48,961 bases of DNA from Bacteroidota bacterium (GTDB taxonomy: Bacteria; Bacteroidota; Bacteroidia; NS11-12g; UBA955), in NCBI GenBank assembly GCA_030833525.1, contig JAURGZ010000011.1, positions 1 to 48,961 on the forward strand, read 5' to 3'. How positions within the stretch are numbered: position 1 is the stretch's first letter; the number at the start of each line of letters is the position of its first letter. Below, piece by piece: positions 27,353-36,036 of the stretch. Both the position numbers and the translations under genes were made by a program. A model generated the notes under the pieces. It did no database searches. It saw only the letters and a program-made list of their open reading frames with translations, and was not told the DNA's origin.

Positions 27353-28774
27353 ATGCAAAAGCCTTCACTGCCTTCTGGAACCCGGGATTTTGGCCCTGTC
27401 GTATTGAAACGACGCAAGGCCATCATGCAGGTATTGGAGCGGGTATTCGTCTCTCACGGGTTTGATCCCTTGGAGACCCCTGCTTTGGAAAACCTGAAAA
27501 CCCTGCAAGGGAAATACGGCGACGAGGGCGACCAGCTCTTGTTTCGCATTTTGAATTCGGGCGATTACCTGAGCAAGGCTCCTGAAGCTGATCGCCACGA
27601 TTCGAAAGCTTTGTCCCCTTGGATCGCCGATCGGGGTTTGCGCTATGATTTGACCGTGCCCTTGGCTCGGTTTGTGGTGATGAACCGCGGTCAATTGCCC
27701 ATGCCCTTCAAGCGTTATCAAATGCAACCGGTGTGGCGGGCTGATCGACCTCAAAAAGGCCGTTACAGGGAGTTTTGGCAATGCGACATCGACGTAGTAG
27801 GGGCCGATTCTGTTCTCTGCGAGGCTGAGTTGGTAGAAATGTATTTGAAGGCATTTCAGCAGCTCGGATTGGGCGTGGAAATTCGCATCAATCACCGCGG
27901 GCTTCTGGATTCGCTCATGCCCAGCCTGGGTTCAGCTAGCGCTTGGTCAGAGTTTATGGTGGCCATGGACAAAGCCGATAAAATTGGCCAAGAAGGGGTC
28001 AGTCAAGAACTGCGAAACCGCCATCTGGAGCATGCCGTGCGGGTTTGGGAAGGCCTCTGCGCAGCTCAGCAAGAGGGTGATTTTGAATCCAAATTGAAGG
28101 CATTCGAAGCCCTTGCATTTTTCAAAAATGAAGATGCCAATGCCCAGTCGATATTGCAGGCTGAAGAAGCATTGAAAAAGGCAGCAGATGAATTGCGCTT
28201 GCTTCGCAGTTTGTTGCCCGCCCAAGCCTCTGTGGTGCTCGATTTGACCTTGGCGCGTGGATTGAGTTATTACACAGGAGCTGTGTTTGAAGTAAGTCCC
28301 AAAGATGAGCGCTTGCCGCTTGATTTTCGCTTGGGTAGCATTGGTGGCGGTGGTCGATATGACAATTTAACGGGAGCCTTTGGCCTGCCCGATGTTCCCG
28401 GGGTTGGTGTTAGTTTTGGCTTGGACCGCATTTACGATACCATGGAGGCGGCTGGCTTATTCGATCAAATGCCCAGCACTTGGAAGGGTATTTTGTTTTG
28501 TCCCATGGACGAGGCTTCGTTTCCCGATGCGGTTCGCTTGGCTAGAGAAGTTCGCCACTGCGGATACGCAGCCGAAGTATATCCCTCGGCGGCTAAATTG
28601 AAAAAGCAGCTCGATTATGCCAATCAAAGAGGCTGGTGCCTGGCTGCTATATTGGGCGAAAATGAACGATTGTCTCAAACCGTTGCCCTGAAGGATCTCA
28701 ACGAAGGCTCTCAGTCTACGGTGTCGTACGATGATTTAGTGACTCACCTCAAAACCCATTTGCCGAATGGCTAA
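27353..28774 (+). CDS. hisS: Histidyl-tRNA synthetase
   Basis: 473 residues, class II. The start PSLPSGTRDFGP is typical. Motif 2 is RPQKGRYREFWQCDIDVVG, the histidine-binding loops are LARGLSYYTGAVFEV and GSIGGGGRYDNL, and motif 3 is GVGVSFGLDRIYD. The C-terminal anticodon-binding domain (about 370-470) is complete. The protein is somewhat longer than E. coli HisRS (424), with an insertion around residues 190-270, as in other Bacteroidota. The gene overlaps hutH by eight bases. Confidence 0.95.
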   Translation: MQKPSLPSGTRDFGPVVLKRRKAIMQVLERVFVSHGFDPLETPALENLKTLQGKYGDEGDQLLFRILNSGDYLSKAPEADRHDSKALSPWIADRGLRYDLTVPLARFVVMNRGQLPMPFKRYQMQPVWRADRPQKGRYREFWQCDIDVVGADSVLCEAELVEMYLKAFQQLGLGVEIRINHRGLLDSLMPSLGSASAWSEFMVAMDKADKIGQEGVSQELRNRHLEHAVRVWEGLCAAQQEGDFESKLKAFEALAFFKNEDANAQSILQAEEALKKAADELRLLRSLLPAQASVVLDLTLARGLSYYTGAVFEVSPKDERLPLDFRLGSIGGGGRYDNLTGAFGLPDVPGVGVSFGLDRIYDTMEAAGLFDQMPSTWKGILFCPMDEASFPDAVRLAREVRHCGYAAEVYPSAAKLKKQLDYANQRGWCLAAILGENERLSQTVALKDLNEGSQSTVSYDDLVTHLKTHLPNG

Positions 28775-30248
28775 TTTTTATACCTTGAACGATGCATGGG
28801 CCCAGGCCCATGCTGCGGTGGAGCTCAATGCCGAGACCCGCGATCGCATGAACCAGAGCGTTGCTTTTTTGCATGGCTATTTAAACGCTGCATCTGCCCC
28901 TATTTACGGAGTGAATACAGGTTTTGGATCCTTGCAAAACGTACGCGTACCCGATGATCAACTTTCGGAATTGCAGCGCAATTTGCTCATCACCCATGCC
29001 GCCGGTACGGGTTCGGTGATCGATCGACCCTTGCGCCGATTGATGATCTGGTTGAAGCTCCAAAACATGGCTCAAGGCTATTCAGCCTTGCGTCCTGTGA
29101 TTTACGAGCGTTTGGCCGCTATGCTGAATCAAGATTGCTTGCCACGGGTTACCCAACAAGGTTCGCTGGGAGCTTCAGGTGATTTGGCGCCTTTGTCCCA
29201 GATGGTGTTGCCCCTGATAGGGGAAGGTTCGTTGCAAGAAGCCAGCGGGCAATGGATCAGCGGTGCCGAATGGTTGCAGCGCAATCAATGGGAGCCGCTA
29301 GCCCTGAAGCCGAAAGAGGCTTTGGCATTGATCAATGGAACCCAATTCATGCTGGCCCATGCCGTATGGGCTAGCCGACGCATTGAACGCATGCAGGCAC
29401 AGCTGGTTTGGATTTCTGCTTTGAGCGCCGATGCCTTTGATTGCCGTCCTGAACCATTTGAGCCCGAATTGCATCGCATTCGCCCACATGCAGGACAAGT
29501 GGCGGCTGCCGCTTCGATGAGGGAGGTTTTGGCAAAGTCGGCTATAGCGGCACTGCCCAAGAAGCAGGTTCAAGATCCTTACAGCTTTCGCTGCATTCCC
29601 CAGGTTCACGGAGCGAGCATGGACGCTCTAGCTCACTGCTTCAGTGTATGGAGTACAGAGTTGAATTCGGTGACCGATAACCCCAATGTGTTCGAGGCAG
29701 AAAATCGGGTCTTGAGCGGTGGGAATTTTCACGGACAACCCTTGGCTTTGACCTTGGATTATGCGGCCATGGCCGTGGCCGAATACGCCAATATTTCAGA
29801 GCGTCGAACCTACTTGCTCATTGGGGGTCAACGGGGATTGAAGCCTTACTTGGCTGATGATCCCGGGTTGGATTCTGGATTCATGATTGCCCAATACAGC
29901 GCTGCGGCCCTGGTGAGTCAAAACAAACAGTTGTGCACCCCCGCCTCAGTCGATTCCATCGTAAGCTCCAATGGCCAAGAAGACCACGTGAGCATGGGAG
30001 CCAATGCCGCCACCAAATTGCTGCGGGTCGTTGACAATGCTGAGCGCGTACTGGCCATCGAGTGGCTGACGGCCTGCAAGGCCATGGAGCAGCGCAAAGC
30101 CTTTCAAAAGGAACAGGGACTGGCCGATGCTACACACCCCGAATTGGAGAAGCGCTGGTCTGAGTTTCAAGCTTCTTTGCCAGGAACCCATCAAGACATT
30201 CCCATGGAAACGCTGATTCAGCATTCCATGGATTATTTATTTTCTTAG
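28767..30248 (+). CDS. hutH: Histidine ammonia-lyase (HAL/PAL family)
   Basis: 493 residues. The self-cyclising MIO triad Ala-Ser-Gly is at 136-138 within GSLGASGDLAPLSQM, and the catalytic tyrosine loop YGVNTGFG is at 47-54. The substrate-selectivity segment reads LLITHAAGTG, with His in the position usual for histidine rather than phenylalanine or tyrosine lyases, so urocanate formation is favoured. GGNFHGQPLALTLDYAAMA and the C-terminal Gln/Glu-rich end are normal. No other hut genes (hutU, hutI, hutG) are in the window. It starts eight bases inside hisS. Confidence 0.9.
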   Translation: MANFYTLNDAWAQAHAAVELNAETRDRMNQSVAFLHGYLNAASAPIYGVNTGFGSLQNVRVPDDQLSELQRNLLITHAAGTGSVIDRPLRRLMIWLKLQNMAQGYSALRPVIYERLAAMLNQDCLPRVTQQGSLGASGDLAPLSQMVLPLIGEGSLQEASGQWISGAEWLQRNQWEPLALKPKEALALINGTQFMLAHAVWASRRIERMQAQLVWISALSADAFDCRPEPFEPELHRIRPHAGQVAAAASMREVLAKSAIAALPKKQVQDPYSFRCIPQVHGASMDALAHCFSVWSTELNSVTDNPNVFEAENRVLSGGNFHGQPLALTLDYAAMAVAEYANISERRTYLLIGGQRGLKPYLADDPGLDSGFMIAQYSAAALVSQNKQLCTPASVDSIVSSNGQEDHVSMGANAATKLLRVVDNAERVLAIEWLTACKAMEQRKAFQKEQGLADATHPELEKRWSEFQASLPGTHQDIPMETLIQHSMDYLFS

Positions 30249-30439
30249 CATCTCGCAACTCCTGGGCTCGTCGATGCTGCGCGGGACCAGAAGTCCAAAG
30301 GCACCCCTTTCAAGCAGGCCCAGATGGAGCCTGAAGCCTCCAACTGCGGTTGGCGGTGCCGGCTAGGTAGAATTTGTGCAAATCGCAGGGACCATCAGTC
30401 GCAGTTGATTGTACTGGCTAAACAGATTCCCCGATGGAC
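30249..30439. other. GC-rich intergenic element with nested stems
   Basis: 191 bases between hutH and the convergent peroxidase gene, with no accepted gene. It is unusually GC-rich for an intergenic region here and holds nested inverted repeats: CTGGGC (30262-30267) with GCCCAG (30318-30323), CTGC (30277-30280) with GCAG (30314-30317), and inside these GGAC/GTCC and AAAGG/CCTTT hairpins; further on CCAAC/GTTGG and ATTTG/CAAAT. The minus strand also has a roughly 48-codon open stretch without ATG, ending at 30245-30247. It could be a structured RNA, a dispersed repeat or a coding relic. Confidence 0.35.
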
Positions 30440-31630
30440 TCAAGGGAAGGGATTGCTCCAGCGGGAATTGCTGTAGACATCGGTTCCGTTCAGGGTACTC
30501 AGAAAAGCAATGAGCTCGCTTCGCTCGCTGGTGCTGATGTTCAATTTGGCCGTGTTGCCATTGGGGGTCAAGCGCGGGTCAATATTGGTATTGCCAGGGC
30601 GAATGATGATGTTGTTGTAATGGCCGATCACACTGGCCAAGGTGCCGAAGTTGGCCGAGTGCATGAAGGGGCCGTTCAATACCCCATCGGGATTCATGAG
30701 CTCACGCAAAGTGGGTGAGCGCGTATTGCCCAGGTCCAACACCGCCGGATTGCTCAAATTGCCTACAATGCCGTTGTTTCGGGTATTGGGGTCAATGTCA
30801 AATTCGGGTGCCTGGTGGCATCCGCCGCAACCCAAACCACCGGCAATTCGGTTTCCATTGGCGTCGAAAGTGGGAGGAGATAAAAATAACTGCTTCCCCG
30901 CATTTTCATTGGCCGTAAAGTTTTGAAAGGGAGCGCCATCGCCTGGAGCCAGGGCTCGGCCCTTGTCGTATTTGCTGTCGAAAGACTGAATGCTGCGAAT
31001 GAACTGAGCCAGGCACTCTTGCAAGGTAGCCTCTTGAATGTGCACAGGGTCGTTGCTTCCATAGGCCCAGGTAAACAGTTCTTGGTAGTAATCGGTGCCC
31101 TTGATTTTGTCGAGCAGAACCTGAATGGAGGGGTCGCCATTTTCGCCTGAATAACCCATTTCGGCATGGTCTTGAATGGGCATGCTGGTTTGTTGTTCCA
31201 AACTGGCGGCGCGTTCGTTCCAGAAGAACTTGGTTTCGCGAGCGAAGCGAGCGTTCACCAGGCGCATGCTGTGACGGCCGGTTAGACCGTTGGAACCCCG
31301 GCTTTGTGAGGCGGTATCGCCGAAGGCAAATTCTTGATGATGGCAAGAAGCGCAAGCGGTTTTGCCATCGGCAGAAAGCATTTTGTCATAGAATAGAACC
31401 CGCCCCAAAGTGGCTTTGCGGTCGCTGATGGGGTTGGCCATGCCGTTGTCTTTGGTGATATAGGTTGGCACCACTTGCTGGCCGTAATTGTCGGGGTTTT
31501 CCATGTCGATGCTCCCCTTGAACGTGCGGTCAATGGCGGCCTGTGAAAATCCCGCATTGGGGTCTTTTTTTTGGCAGCTAGTCCATAAAATGATGGCGGC
31601 TGTCAACAGGGAGAATGACCGAATGTTCAT
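30440..31630 (-). CDS. Di-heme cytochrome c peroxidase-family lipoprotein
   Basis: 396 residues. A lipoprotein signal with lipobox LWTSC (Cys19) anchors it to a membrane facing the periplasm or cell surface. Two c-type heme sites are seen, CASCH at 93-97 and CGGCH at 268-272, and GRVLFYDKMLSADGKTACASCH and STRSPTLREL-like stretches (here GNTRSPTLREL) match the CcpA/MauG family. These enzymes reduce hydrogen peroxide using electrons from small cytochromes, or carry out other oxidations. Which activity applies is unknown. No partner genes adjoin it. Confidence 0.88.
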   Translation of the reverse strand: MNIRSFSLLTAAIILWTSCQKKDPNAGFSQAAIDRTFKGSIDMENPDNYGQQVVPTYITKDNGMANPISDRKATLGRVLFYDKMLSADGKTACASCHHQEFAFGDTASQSRGSNGLTGRHSMRLVNARFARETKFFWNERAASLEQQTSMPIQDHAEMGYSGENGDPSIQVLLDKIKGTDYYQELFTWAYGSNDPVHIQEATLQECLAQFIRSIQSFDSKYDKGRALAPGDGAPFQNFTANENAGKQLFLSPPTFDANGNRIAGGLGCGGCHQAPEFDIDPNTRNNGIVGNLSNPAVLDLGNTRSPTLRELMNPDGVLNGPFMHSANFGTLASVIGHYNNIIIRPGNTNIDPRLTPNGNTAKLNISTSERSELIAFLSTLNGTDVYSNSRWSNPFP

Positions 31631-31660
31631 GCTACTAAGATGCGAGCTTCGAGCCGAAGT

Positions 31661-32254
31661 TTAATGGGCCAACGCATTTTTTATCGTTTCCCATACTTCG
31701 TCGCGCCCCCGTTTGTCTTCTGAGGAGCTGATGATCAAGGGAGGTAATTCTTCCCACATTTCCTGCAATTTGCTTTGAATGGCCCTTATGTTTTCTTCCA
31801 GAGCAGAGGCTTTGAGTTTGTCGGCCTTGGTTCCAATCAAAACCATGGGGATTTGATTTTCCCCGCAATCAGCAATGAAATCCAGGTCGATGGCTTGAGG
31901 AGGCAAGCGCAGATCCAACAAAACAAAAAGGCAATGCAAATTGGGCCGATCTTTCAGGTAATAGCCAATCATTTTGCCGAATTTTTCCCGCGTTTTTTTC
32001 GAAACCTTCGCATATCCATAGCCGGGTAAATCGCAAATCTGCAATTGCCCGTTGATGCGAAATAGGTTCAAGGTTTGGGTTTTCCCTGGGGTAGAAGAAG
32101 TTTTGGCTAAGCCCTTTCGGTCGCAAAGCATATTGATCAATGAGCTTTTGCCCACGTTGCTTCGCCCAATGAAGGCGAATTCGGGTTGCTCGGCATGGGG
32201 CATGTCCATGCATCGTTCCCAGCTCCCTAAAAAATCTGCTTTGTCTATTTTCAT
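31661..32254 (-). CDS. engB: Ribosome biogenesis GTPase EngB/YsxC
   Basis: 197 residues, a TrmE-Era-EngA-EngB family GTPase. G1 GRSNVGKSS is at 30-38, STPGKTQTLN is G2, DLPGYGYAKV is G3 and GTKADKL is G4. It is needed for 50S subunit assembly. Normal length. It ends 30 bases upstream of the peroxidase gene's start on the same strand and diverges from menG. Confidence 0.95.
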   Translation of the reverse strand: MKIDKADFLGSWERCMDMPHAEQPEFAFIGRSNVGKSSLINMLCDRKGLAKTSSTPGKTQTLNLFRINGQLQICDLPGYGYAKVSKKTREKFGKMIGYYLKDRPNLHCLFVLLDLRLPPQAIDLDFIADCGENQIPMVLIGTKADKLKASALEENIRAIQSKLQEMWEELPPLIISSSEDKRGRDEVWETIKNALAH

Positions 32255-32292
32255 GGTATTCTTCGTACTCAGAAAGGCCGGGCCTTTGGTTG

Positions 32293-32300
32293 TATATTTG
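32293..32300 (+). promoter_or_regulatory. -7 element deciding the menG start
   Basis: TATATTTG, a full match. The TTG at 32308 follows it by seven bases, the same spacing as at other genes here, while the earlier in-frame TTG (32290) overlaps it. The motif therefore supports translation from 32308. Confidence 0.6.
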
Positions 32301-32307
32301 CGGCACT

Positions 32308-33039
32308 TTGGCTGCTACTGTAAAACCTGACCCTCGCTCCGAGTCTTCAAAAAAACAACAAGTAGAGGAAATGTTCGATGCCATTTCCCCGCGGTATGAT
32401 TTTTTAAATCACGCGTTGTCTCTGGGCATTGACTATTCCTGGAGGACTAAGGTGCGCAAATGCGTAGCCGCAACGGGTGCGAAAAAAGTCATGGACGTGG
32501 CCACAGGCACGGGAGATCTGGCCTTGGAACTCATGAAAATTGAGGGCTTGCAAGTGACCGGGGTCGATATTTCTGCCGGTATGTTGGAGGTAGGAAAGGT
32601 CAAGATTCGTCAGAAAGGATTTGCCGAGCGCATCACCATGCAACAGGCCGACGCCGAGCATTTGCCCTTTGAAGATCATGCATTCGATGCCATCACCGTT
32701 TCGTTTGGTGTGCGCAATTTCGGTGATTTGAAACAGGGATTGAGCGATATGCGCCGCGTATTGAAGCCCGGTGGTCAGTTGTTTGTTTTGGAATTTTCAC
32801 AGCCCAAATCGCGTTGGTTTTCGGCCTTGTATTGGTTCTACTTCAAGTACATTTTGCCGGTCTTAGGCCGCTTGCTGTCGCGCAGCATCAATGCCTATAC
32901 TTACTTGCCTGCAAGCGTAAAAGCTTTCCCTGAGGGAAAAGAATTTGCGTCCATTGCCCAAGAAGTTGGCTATTCGAACGTTACATATACACCCCTTACC
33001 ATGGGTATTTGTACCCTTTACGAGTGTTCAAACGGTTGA
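32308..33039 (+). CDS. menG: Demethylmenaquinone methyltransferase
   Basis: 243 residues with a TTG start. Class I AdoMet methyltransferase of the UbiE/MenG family: QQVEEMFDAISPRYDFLNHALSLGID, DVATGTGDLALE (AdoMet site), FDAITVSFGVRNFGD, and ending in YTPLTMGICTLYECSNG. It makes the final C-methylation of menaquinone, the respiratory quinone of Bacteroidota. No ATG exists before residue 28, which is inside the conserved region, so a TTG start is required. It overlaps the PorT gene by four bases and begins the menG-porT-tgt-lptF/G run. Confidence 0.93.
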   Translation: MAATVKPDPRSESSKKQQVEEMFDAISPRYDFLNHALSLGIDYSWRTKVRKCVAATGAKKVMDVATGTGDLALELMKIEGLQVTGVDISAGMLEVGKVKIRQKGFAERITMQQADAEHLPFEDHAFDAITVSFGVRNFGDLKQGLSDMRRVLKPGGQLFVLEFSQPKSRWFSALYWFYFKYILPVLGRLLSRSINAYTYLPASVKAFPEGKEFASIAQEVGYSNVTYTPLTMGICTLYECSNG

Positions 33040-33806
33040 AAAGAGCGGCGGTCATAGCGTTGATTGGCATCATGCAGCTGGGAAGCCGCCCGTTGAAGGC
33101 TGCTTCTTGCGACAGTGCATCTGCATGGCTTTGCAGTTCATTGTATGCGCCGTATAGTTCGTATTTGCGAACCCCTCGCAATCCCAATAGGGAGCTTCAA
33201 AAGCACTTTTTTTGGGGCATAGCCTTTTCGGGAACCTCGGCCCGCATGCGCATGGAATTGGCTCCAGAATATTGGCAGCGAACGGATTCGATTCAAAGCA
33301 TAGTGCCGCTGGCCCAAGCGGGAGGGGGCTTTGGCGGTTCAGTGGCCTATCGCATGGGTAAATTTTGGGAGCTGAAAATGATGACCATGCTGCAATTGCA
33401 TCAGCGTGATATTCAGTATACTTGGCAGCATCTGCCAGGCCCCCGAGTCAAAATTGAAACCATCTCGTTCGATATCCCCTTTACGGTGAAATACCGCAGC
33501 GATATGCCCGGCAACACCCGCATGTATGTGTTGGGTGGAGGGCGTTGGTCTCACGACTTTCAAAGCAACGAATCAGTCGTCATAGGGGCGTCTAAACCGT
33601 TGATAGCCTTGAAAGCGAATACCTTTTATTACGAAGTCGGGGCGGGTTTGGAGTTTCGCTTGGATTATGTAGACCTCAGTTTGGAGTTAAAGGCTTCTAC
33701 GGGGATCAACAACGCCTTGGTGCGGGTCCCTGAGAGTTATTACTCGGGCTCGCTGAGTGCTATTTATCCGCGGTTGATATCCATATCCTTGATGGCGCAG
33801 AACTGA
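33036..33806 (+). CDS. porT: PorT/SprT-like type IX secretion protein
   Basis: 256 residues. A signal peptide (MKRAAVIALIGIMQLGSRPLKAA) is followed by an eight-strand-like outer-membrane barrel pattern: GGGFGGSVAYRMGKFWELKMM, FDIPFTVKYRSD, YEVGAGLEFRLDYVDLSLELK, LSAIYPRLISISL. PorT/SprT is an outer-membrane component needed for T9SS cargo export. The position directly behind menG/ubiE is the same as for porT/sprT in other Bacteroidota, which strengthens the call. I place the start at the TTG (33036-33038) that overlaps the menG TGA; GTG at 33024 is an alternative. It ends two bases before tgt. Confidence 0.82.
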   Translation: MKRAAVIALIGIMQLGSRPLKAASCDSASAWLCSSLYAPYSSYLRTPRNPNRELQKHFFWGIAFSGTSARMRMELAPEYWQRTDSIQSIVPLAQAGGGFGGSVAYRMGKFWELKMMTMLQLHQRDIQYTWQHLPGPRVKIETISFDIPFTVKYRSDMPGNTRMYVLGGGRWSHDFQSNESVVIGASKPLIALKANTFYYEVGAGLEFRLDYVDLSLELKASTGINNALVRVPESYYSGSLSAIYPRLISISLMAQN

Positions 33807-33808
33807 GC

Positions 33809-34930
33809 ATGCCGCAATTCATTTTACAGCATAAAGCCCCGTTTACACAGGCCAGAGCCGGTGTTCTTCAAACCGACCACGGAAACATTGAGACCCCCAT
33901 TTTCATGCCAGTCGGTACGGTGGGAACGGTGAAGGGATTGCATCGTGAGCAACTGGAAAACGATGTGCAGGCCCAGATCATTTTGGGTAATACCTATCAC
34001 TTGTATCTGCGCCCCGGTACGGAAACCCTAGAAGCGGCGGGTGGTTTGCACGGCTTTGCCGGTTGGAACAGGCCTTTGCTCACCGATAGCGGTGGTTATC
34101 AAGTGTACAGCTTGGCCGATCAGCGCAAAATGACCGAAGAAGGGGCTGTCTTTCGCAGCCATATCGATGGTTCCAAGCATCTGTTCTCACCCGAGAAGGT
34201 CATGGAAATTCAGCGCAGCATTGGGGCTGACATTGTCATGGCCTTTGATGAGTGCACGCCATATCCTTGCGATTATGCTTATGCTGAGCGCAGCATGCAT
34301 TTGACTCACCGTTGGTTGAAGCGAAGTTGGGAACACTTTCACGCTACCCAACCCAAATACGGTCACCAGCAGGCTTTGTTTCCCATTGTTCAAGGGTCGG
34401 TTTACCCTGATTTGCGCCGCAAAAGCGCCGAAGAAGTTTGCCAATATGACGCCGTAGGCTATGCCATTGGGGGGCTTAGCGTGGGGGAACCCCATGCCGA
34501 TATGTATGCCATGACCCAAGAAGTATGTCAAATTCTTCCAACTGATAAAGCGCGCTACCTCATGGGAGTCGGTACGCCTGAAAATATTTTGGAATCCATT
34601 GAGCGGGGTATCGATATGTTTGATTGCGTGATGCCTACGCGTAATGGCCGAAATGGAATGGTGTTTACGCGAGAGGGGACCATCAATTTGCGCAACAAAA
34701 AGTGGGAGAAAGATTTCAGCCCACTGGATTCTGAGTTAACGCCCAACTACAGCAAAGCCTACATGAGGCATTTGTTTGCTTCGGGTGAGATGCTAGGGCC
34801 CATGTTGGCCTCTTTGCAGAATTTGCGCTTTTATTTGTGGTTGGTAAAGCAAGCGCGCAAGCAAATTCTAGAGGGGCAGTTTCACCTTTGGAAAGCGAGT
34901 GTGTTGCCGTCCATCACTCGACGCCTCTAA
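33809..34930 (+). CDS. tgt: tRNA-guanine (queuine/preQ1) transglycosylase lacking the zinc cysteines
   Basis: 373 residues, TIM-barrel Tgt. The catalytic and binding segments are intact: PIFMPVGTVGTVKG, LTDSGGYQVYSL (proton-acceptor Asp), GADIVMAFDECTPYP, FPIVQGSVYPDLR, YAIGGLSVGE, and MFDCVMPTRNGRNG (nucleophile Asp). It exchanges G34 for preQ1 in tRNAs with GUN anticodons, including the His-GUG tRNA at the window's end. The C-terminal zinc site, normally C-x-C-x2-C plus His, is degenerate: around residues 303-323 the sequence reads DSELTPNYSKAYMRHL, with the His but no cysteines. It follows porT by two bases. Confidence 0.94.
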   Translation: MPQFILQHKAPFTQARAGVLQTDHGNIETPIFMPVGTVGTVKGLHREQLENDVQAQIILGNTYHLYLRPGTETLEAAGGLHGFAGWNRPLLTDSGGYQVYSLADQRKMTEEGAVFRSHIDGSKHLFSPEKVMEIQRSIGADIVMAFDECTPYPCDYAYAERSMHLTHRWLKRSWEHFHATQPKYGHQQALFPIVQGSVYPDLRRKSAEEVCQYDAVGYAIGGLSVGEPHADMYAMTQEVCQILPTDKARYLMGVGTPENILESIERGIDMFDCVMPTRNGRNGMVFTREGTINLRNKKWEKDFSPLDSELTPNYSKAYMRHLFASGEMLGPMLASLQNLRFYLWLVKQARKQILEGQFHLWKASVLPSITRRL

Positions 34931-34932
34931 TC

Positions 34933-36018
34933 ATGAAAATTCGGCTTCTCGATCGTTACATAGCCTTTAAGTTTCTTCAGACTTTCGCGGTTACGATTGC
35001 CCTTTTTGTGGTCATCATCATTGTGTTTGACATAGCCGAAAAGCTCGATGATTTTTTAGGTCGCCAAGCGCCCATTCAAGACATCATAGGCGTGTATTAC
35101 GTCAACTTCATTCCCGCGCTGCTCAATACCTTCAGCCCCATATTCATCTTTATTTCTTGCCTGTATTTGACAGCGAGACTAGCGGCTAGAACAGAGATCA
35201 TCAGCATGCTGGCCGGAGGCATGTCCCTCAGGCGCATTTTGATGCCCTACATGGCGGTGGGGGCCATTTTGGCTCTGGGTTCGTACTGGTTGAACTCGTG
35301 GGTGATTCCCATTACCGATAAAAAACGGGTGCGCTTTGAAAATACCTATTTGCGCGATTATTGGGCGCAGGCCAGGGGTACCATTTTTCGGCAGATTGCT
35401 CCAGGTACCATTCTGTACATGGAGTATTTCAACAACAACGACTCTTCTGGCGTGGGAGTAACCTTGGAGAAATACAAAGGAAAGGAGCTTCAGAGTTCGC
35501 TGTTCGGTCGTTTCATTCGCTGGGACAAAGACGCCCAGACTTGGCGATTGGAAATGGTCACCCAGCGGGAATTTTTGGCAAACGGTAGCCAACGGGTTGA
35601 ATACAAGCAGCGTTTGGATACGTTGATCGGATTCAACCCCAACCATTTTTTCTTTTACATCGAAGACGCGCAGAGTTTAAACAACGACGAACTCAGACGC
35701 TACTTGCAAAACGAACTGCAAAGGGGAGGCCCCAACGTGCTTCATTTGAGAACCGAATTGATGCGGCGATATGCAGCCCCCTTCAGCACCTTTGTGTTGA
35801 TTTTCATTGCCGTTTGCGTGGCCGGTCGCAAATCGCGAAACGGGCTGGGATTTTCCATGGGAGTGGGCATCTTCGTCATTCTCTTTTTCTTATTCTTTAG
35901 TAAGTTTTTCATCAGCTACGGTCAAACCGGCATTTTGCCGCCGCTTATAGCCGTGTGGTTGCCCAATTTGGTGTTTGTTCCTGTGGCTTGGATTTTTTAC
36001 CGCAAGGCCCAGAAATAG
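34933..36018 (+). CDS. LptF/LptG-family permease (YjgP/YjgQ)
   Basis: 361 residues, six membrane helices split three and three around a periplasmic beta-jellyroll (about 140-260). The start MKIRLLDRYIAFKFLQTFAVTIALFV and the segment AARTEIISMLAGGMSLRRILMPY (the LptB coupling region) are diagnostic. These permeases pull lipopolysaccharide from the inner membrane with LptB and LptC. Whether it is LptF or LptG is not decided. An upstream in-frame extension reads through tgt and is rejected; the ATG at 34933 is two bases after the tgt stop, so the genes are co-transcribed. Confidence 0.92.
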   Translation: MKIRLLDRYIAFKFLQTFAVTIALFVVIIIVFDIAEKLDDFLGRQAPIQDIIGVYYVNFIPALLNTFSPIFIFISCLYLTARLAARTEIISMLAGGMSLRRILMPYMAVGAILALGSYWLNSWVIPITDKKRVRFENTYLRDYWAQARGTIFRQIAPGTILYMEYFNNNDSSGVGVTLEKYKGKELQSSLFGRFIRWDKDAQTWRLEMVTQREFLANGSQRVEYKQRLDTLIGFNPNHFFFYIEDAQSLNNDELRRYLQNELQRGGPNVLHLRTELMRRYAAPFSTFVLIFIAVCVAGRKSRNGLGFSMGVGIFVILFFLFFSKFFISYGQTGILPPLIAVWLPNLVFVPVAWIFYRKAQK

Positions 36019-36023
36019 GGGGC

Positions 36024-36031
36024 TACTTTTG
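36024..36031 (+). promoter_or_regulatory. Candidate -7 element inside an 18-base gap
   Basis: TACTTTTG, a full match, five bases before the methyltransferase ATG at 36037 and five after the lptF/G stop. It suggests an internal promoter at the end of the operon. Confidence 0.45.
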
Positions 36032-36036
36032 CAGCT

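Noticed and set aside
30249-30439. Signal recognition particle RNA or tmRNA in the hutH-peroxidase gap
   Set aside because: The GGAAGG-type apical loop of SRP RNA and the tRNA-like ends of tmRNA were not found.
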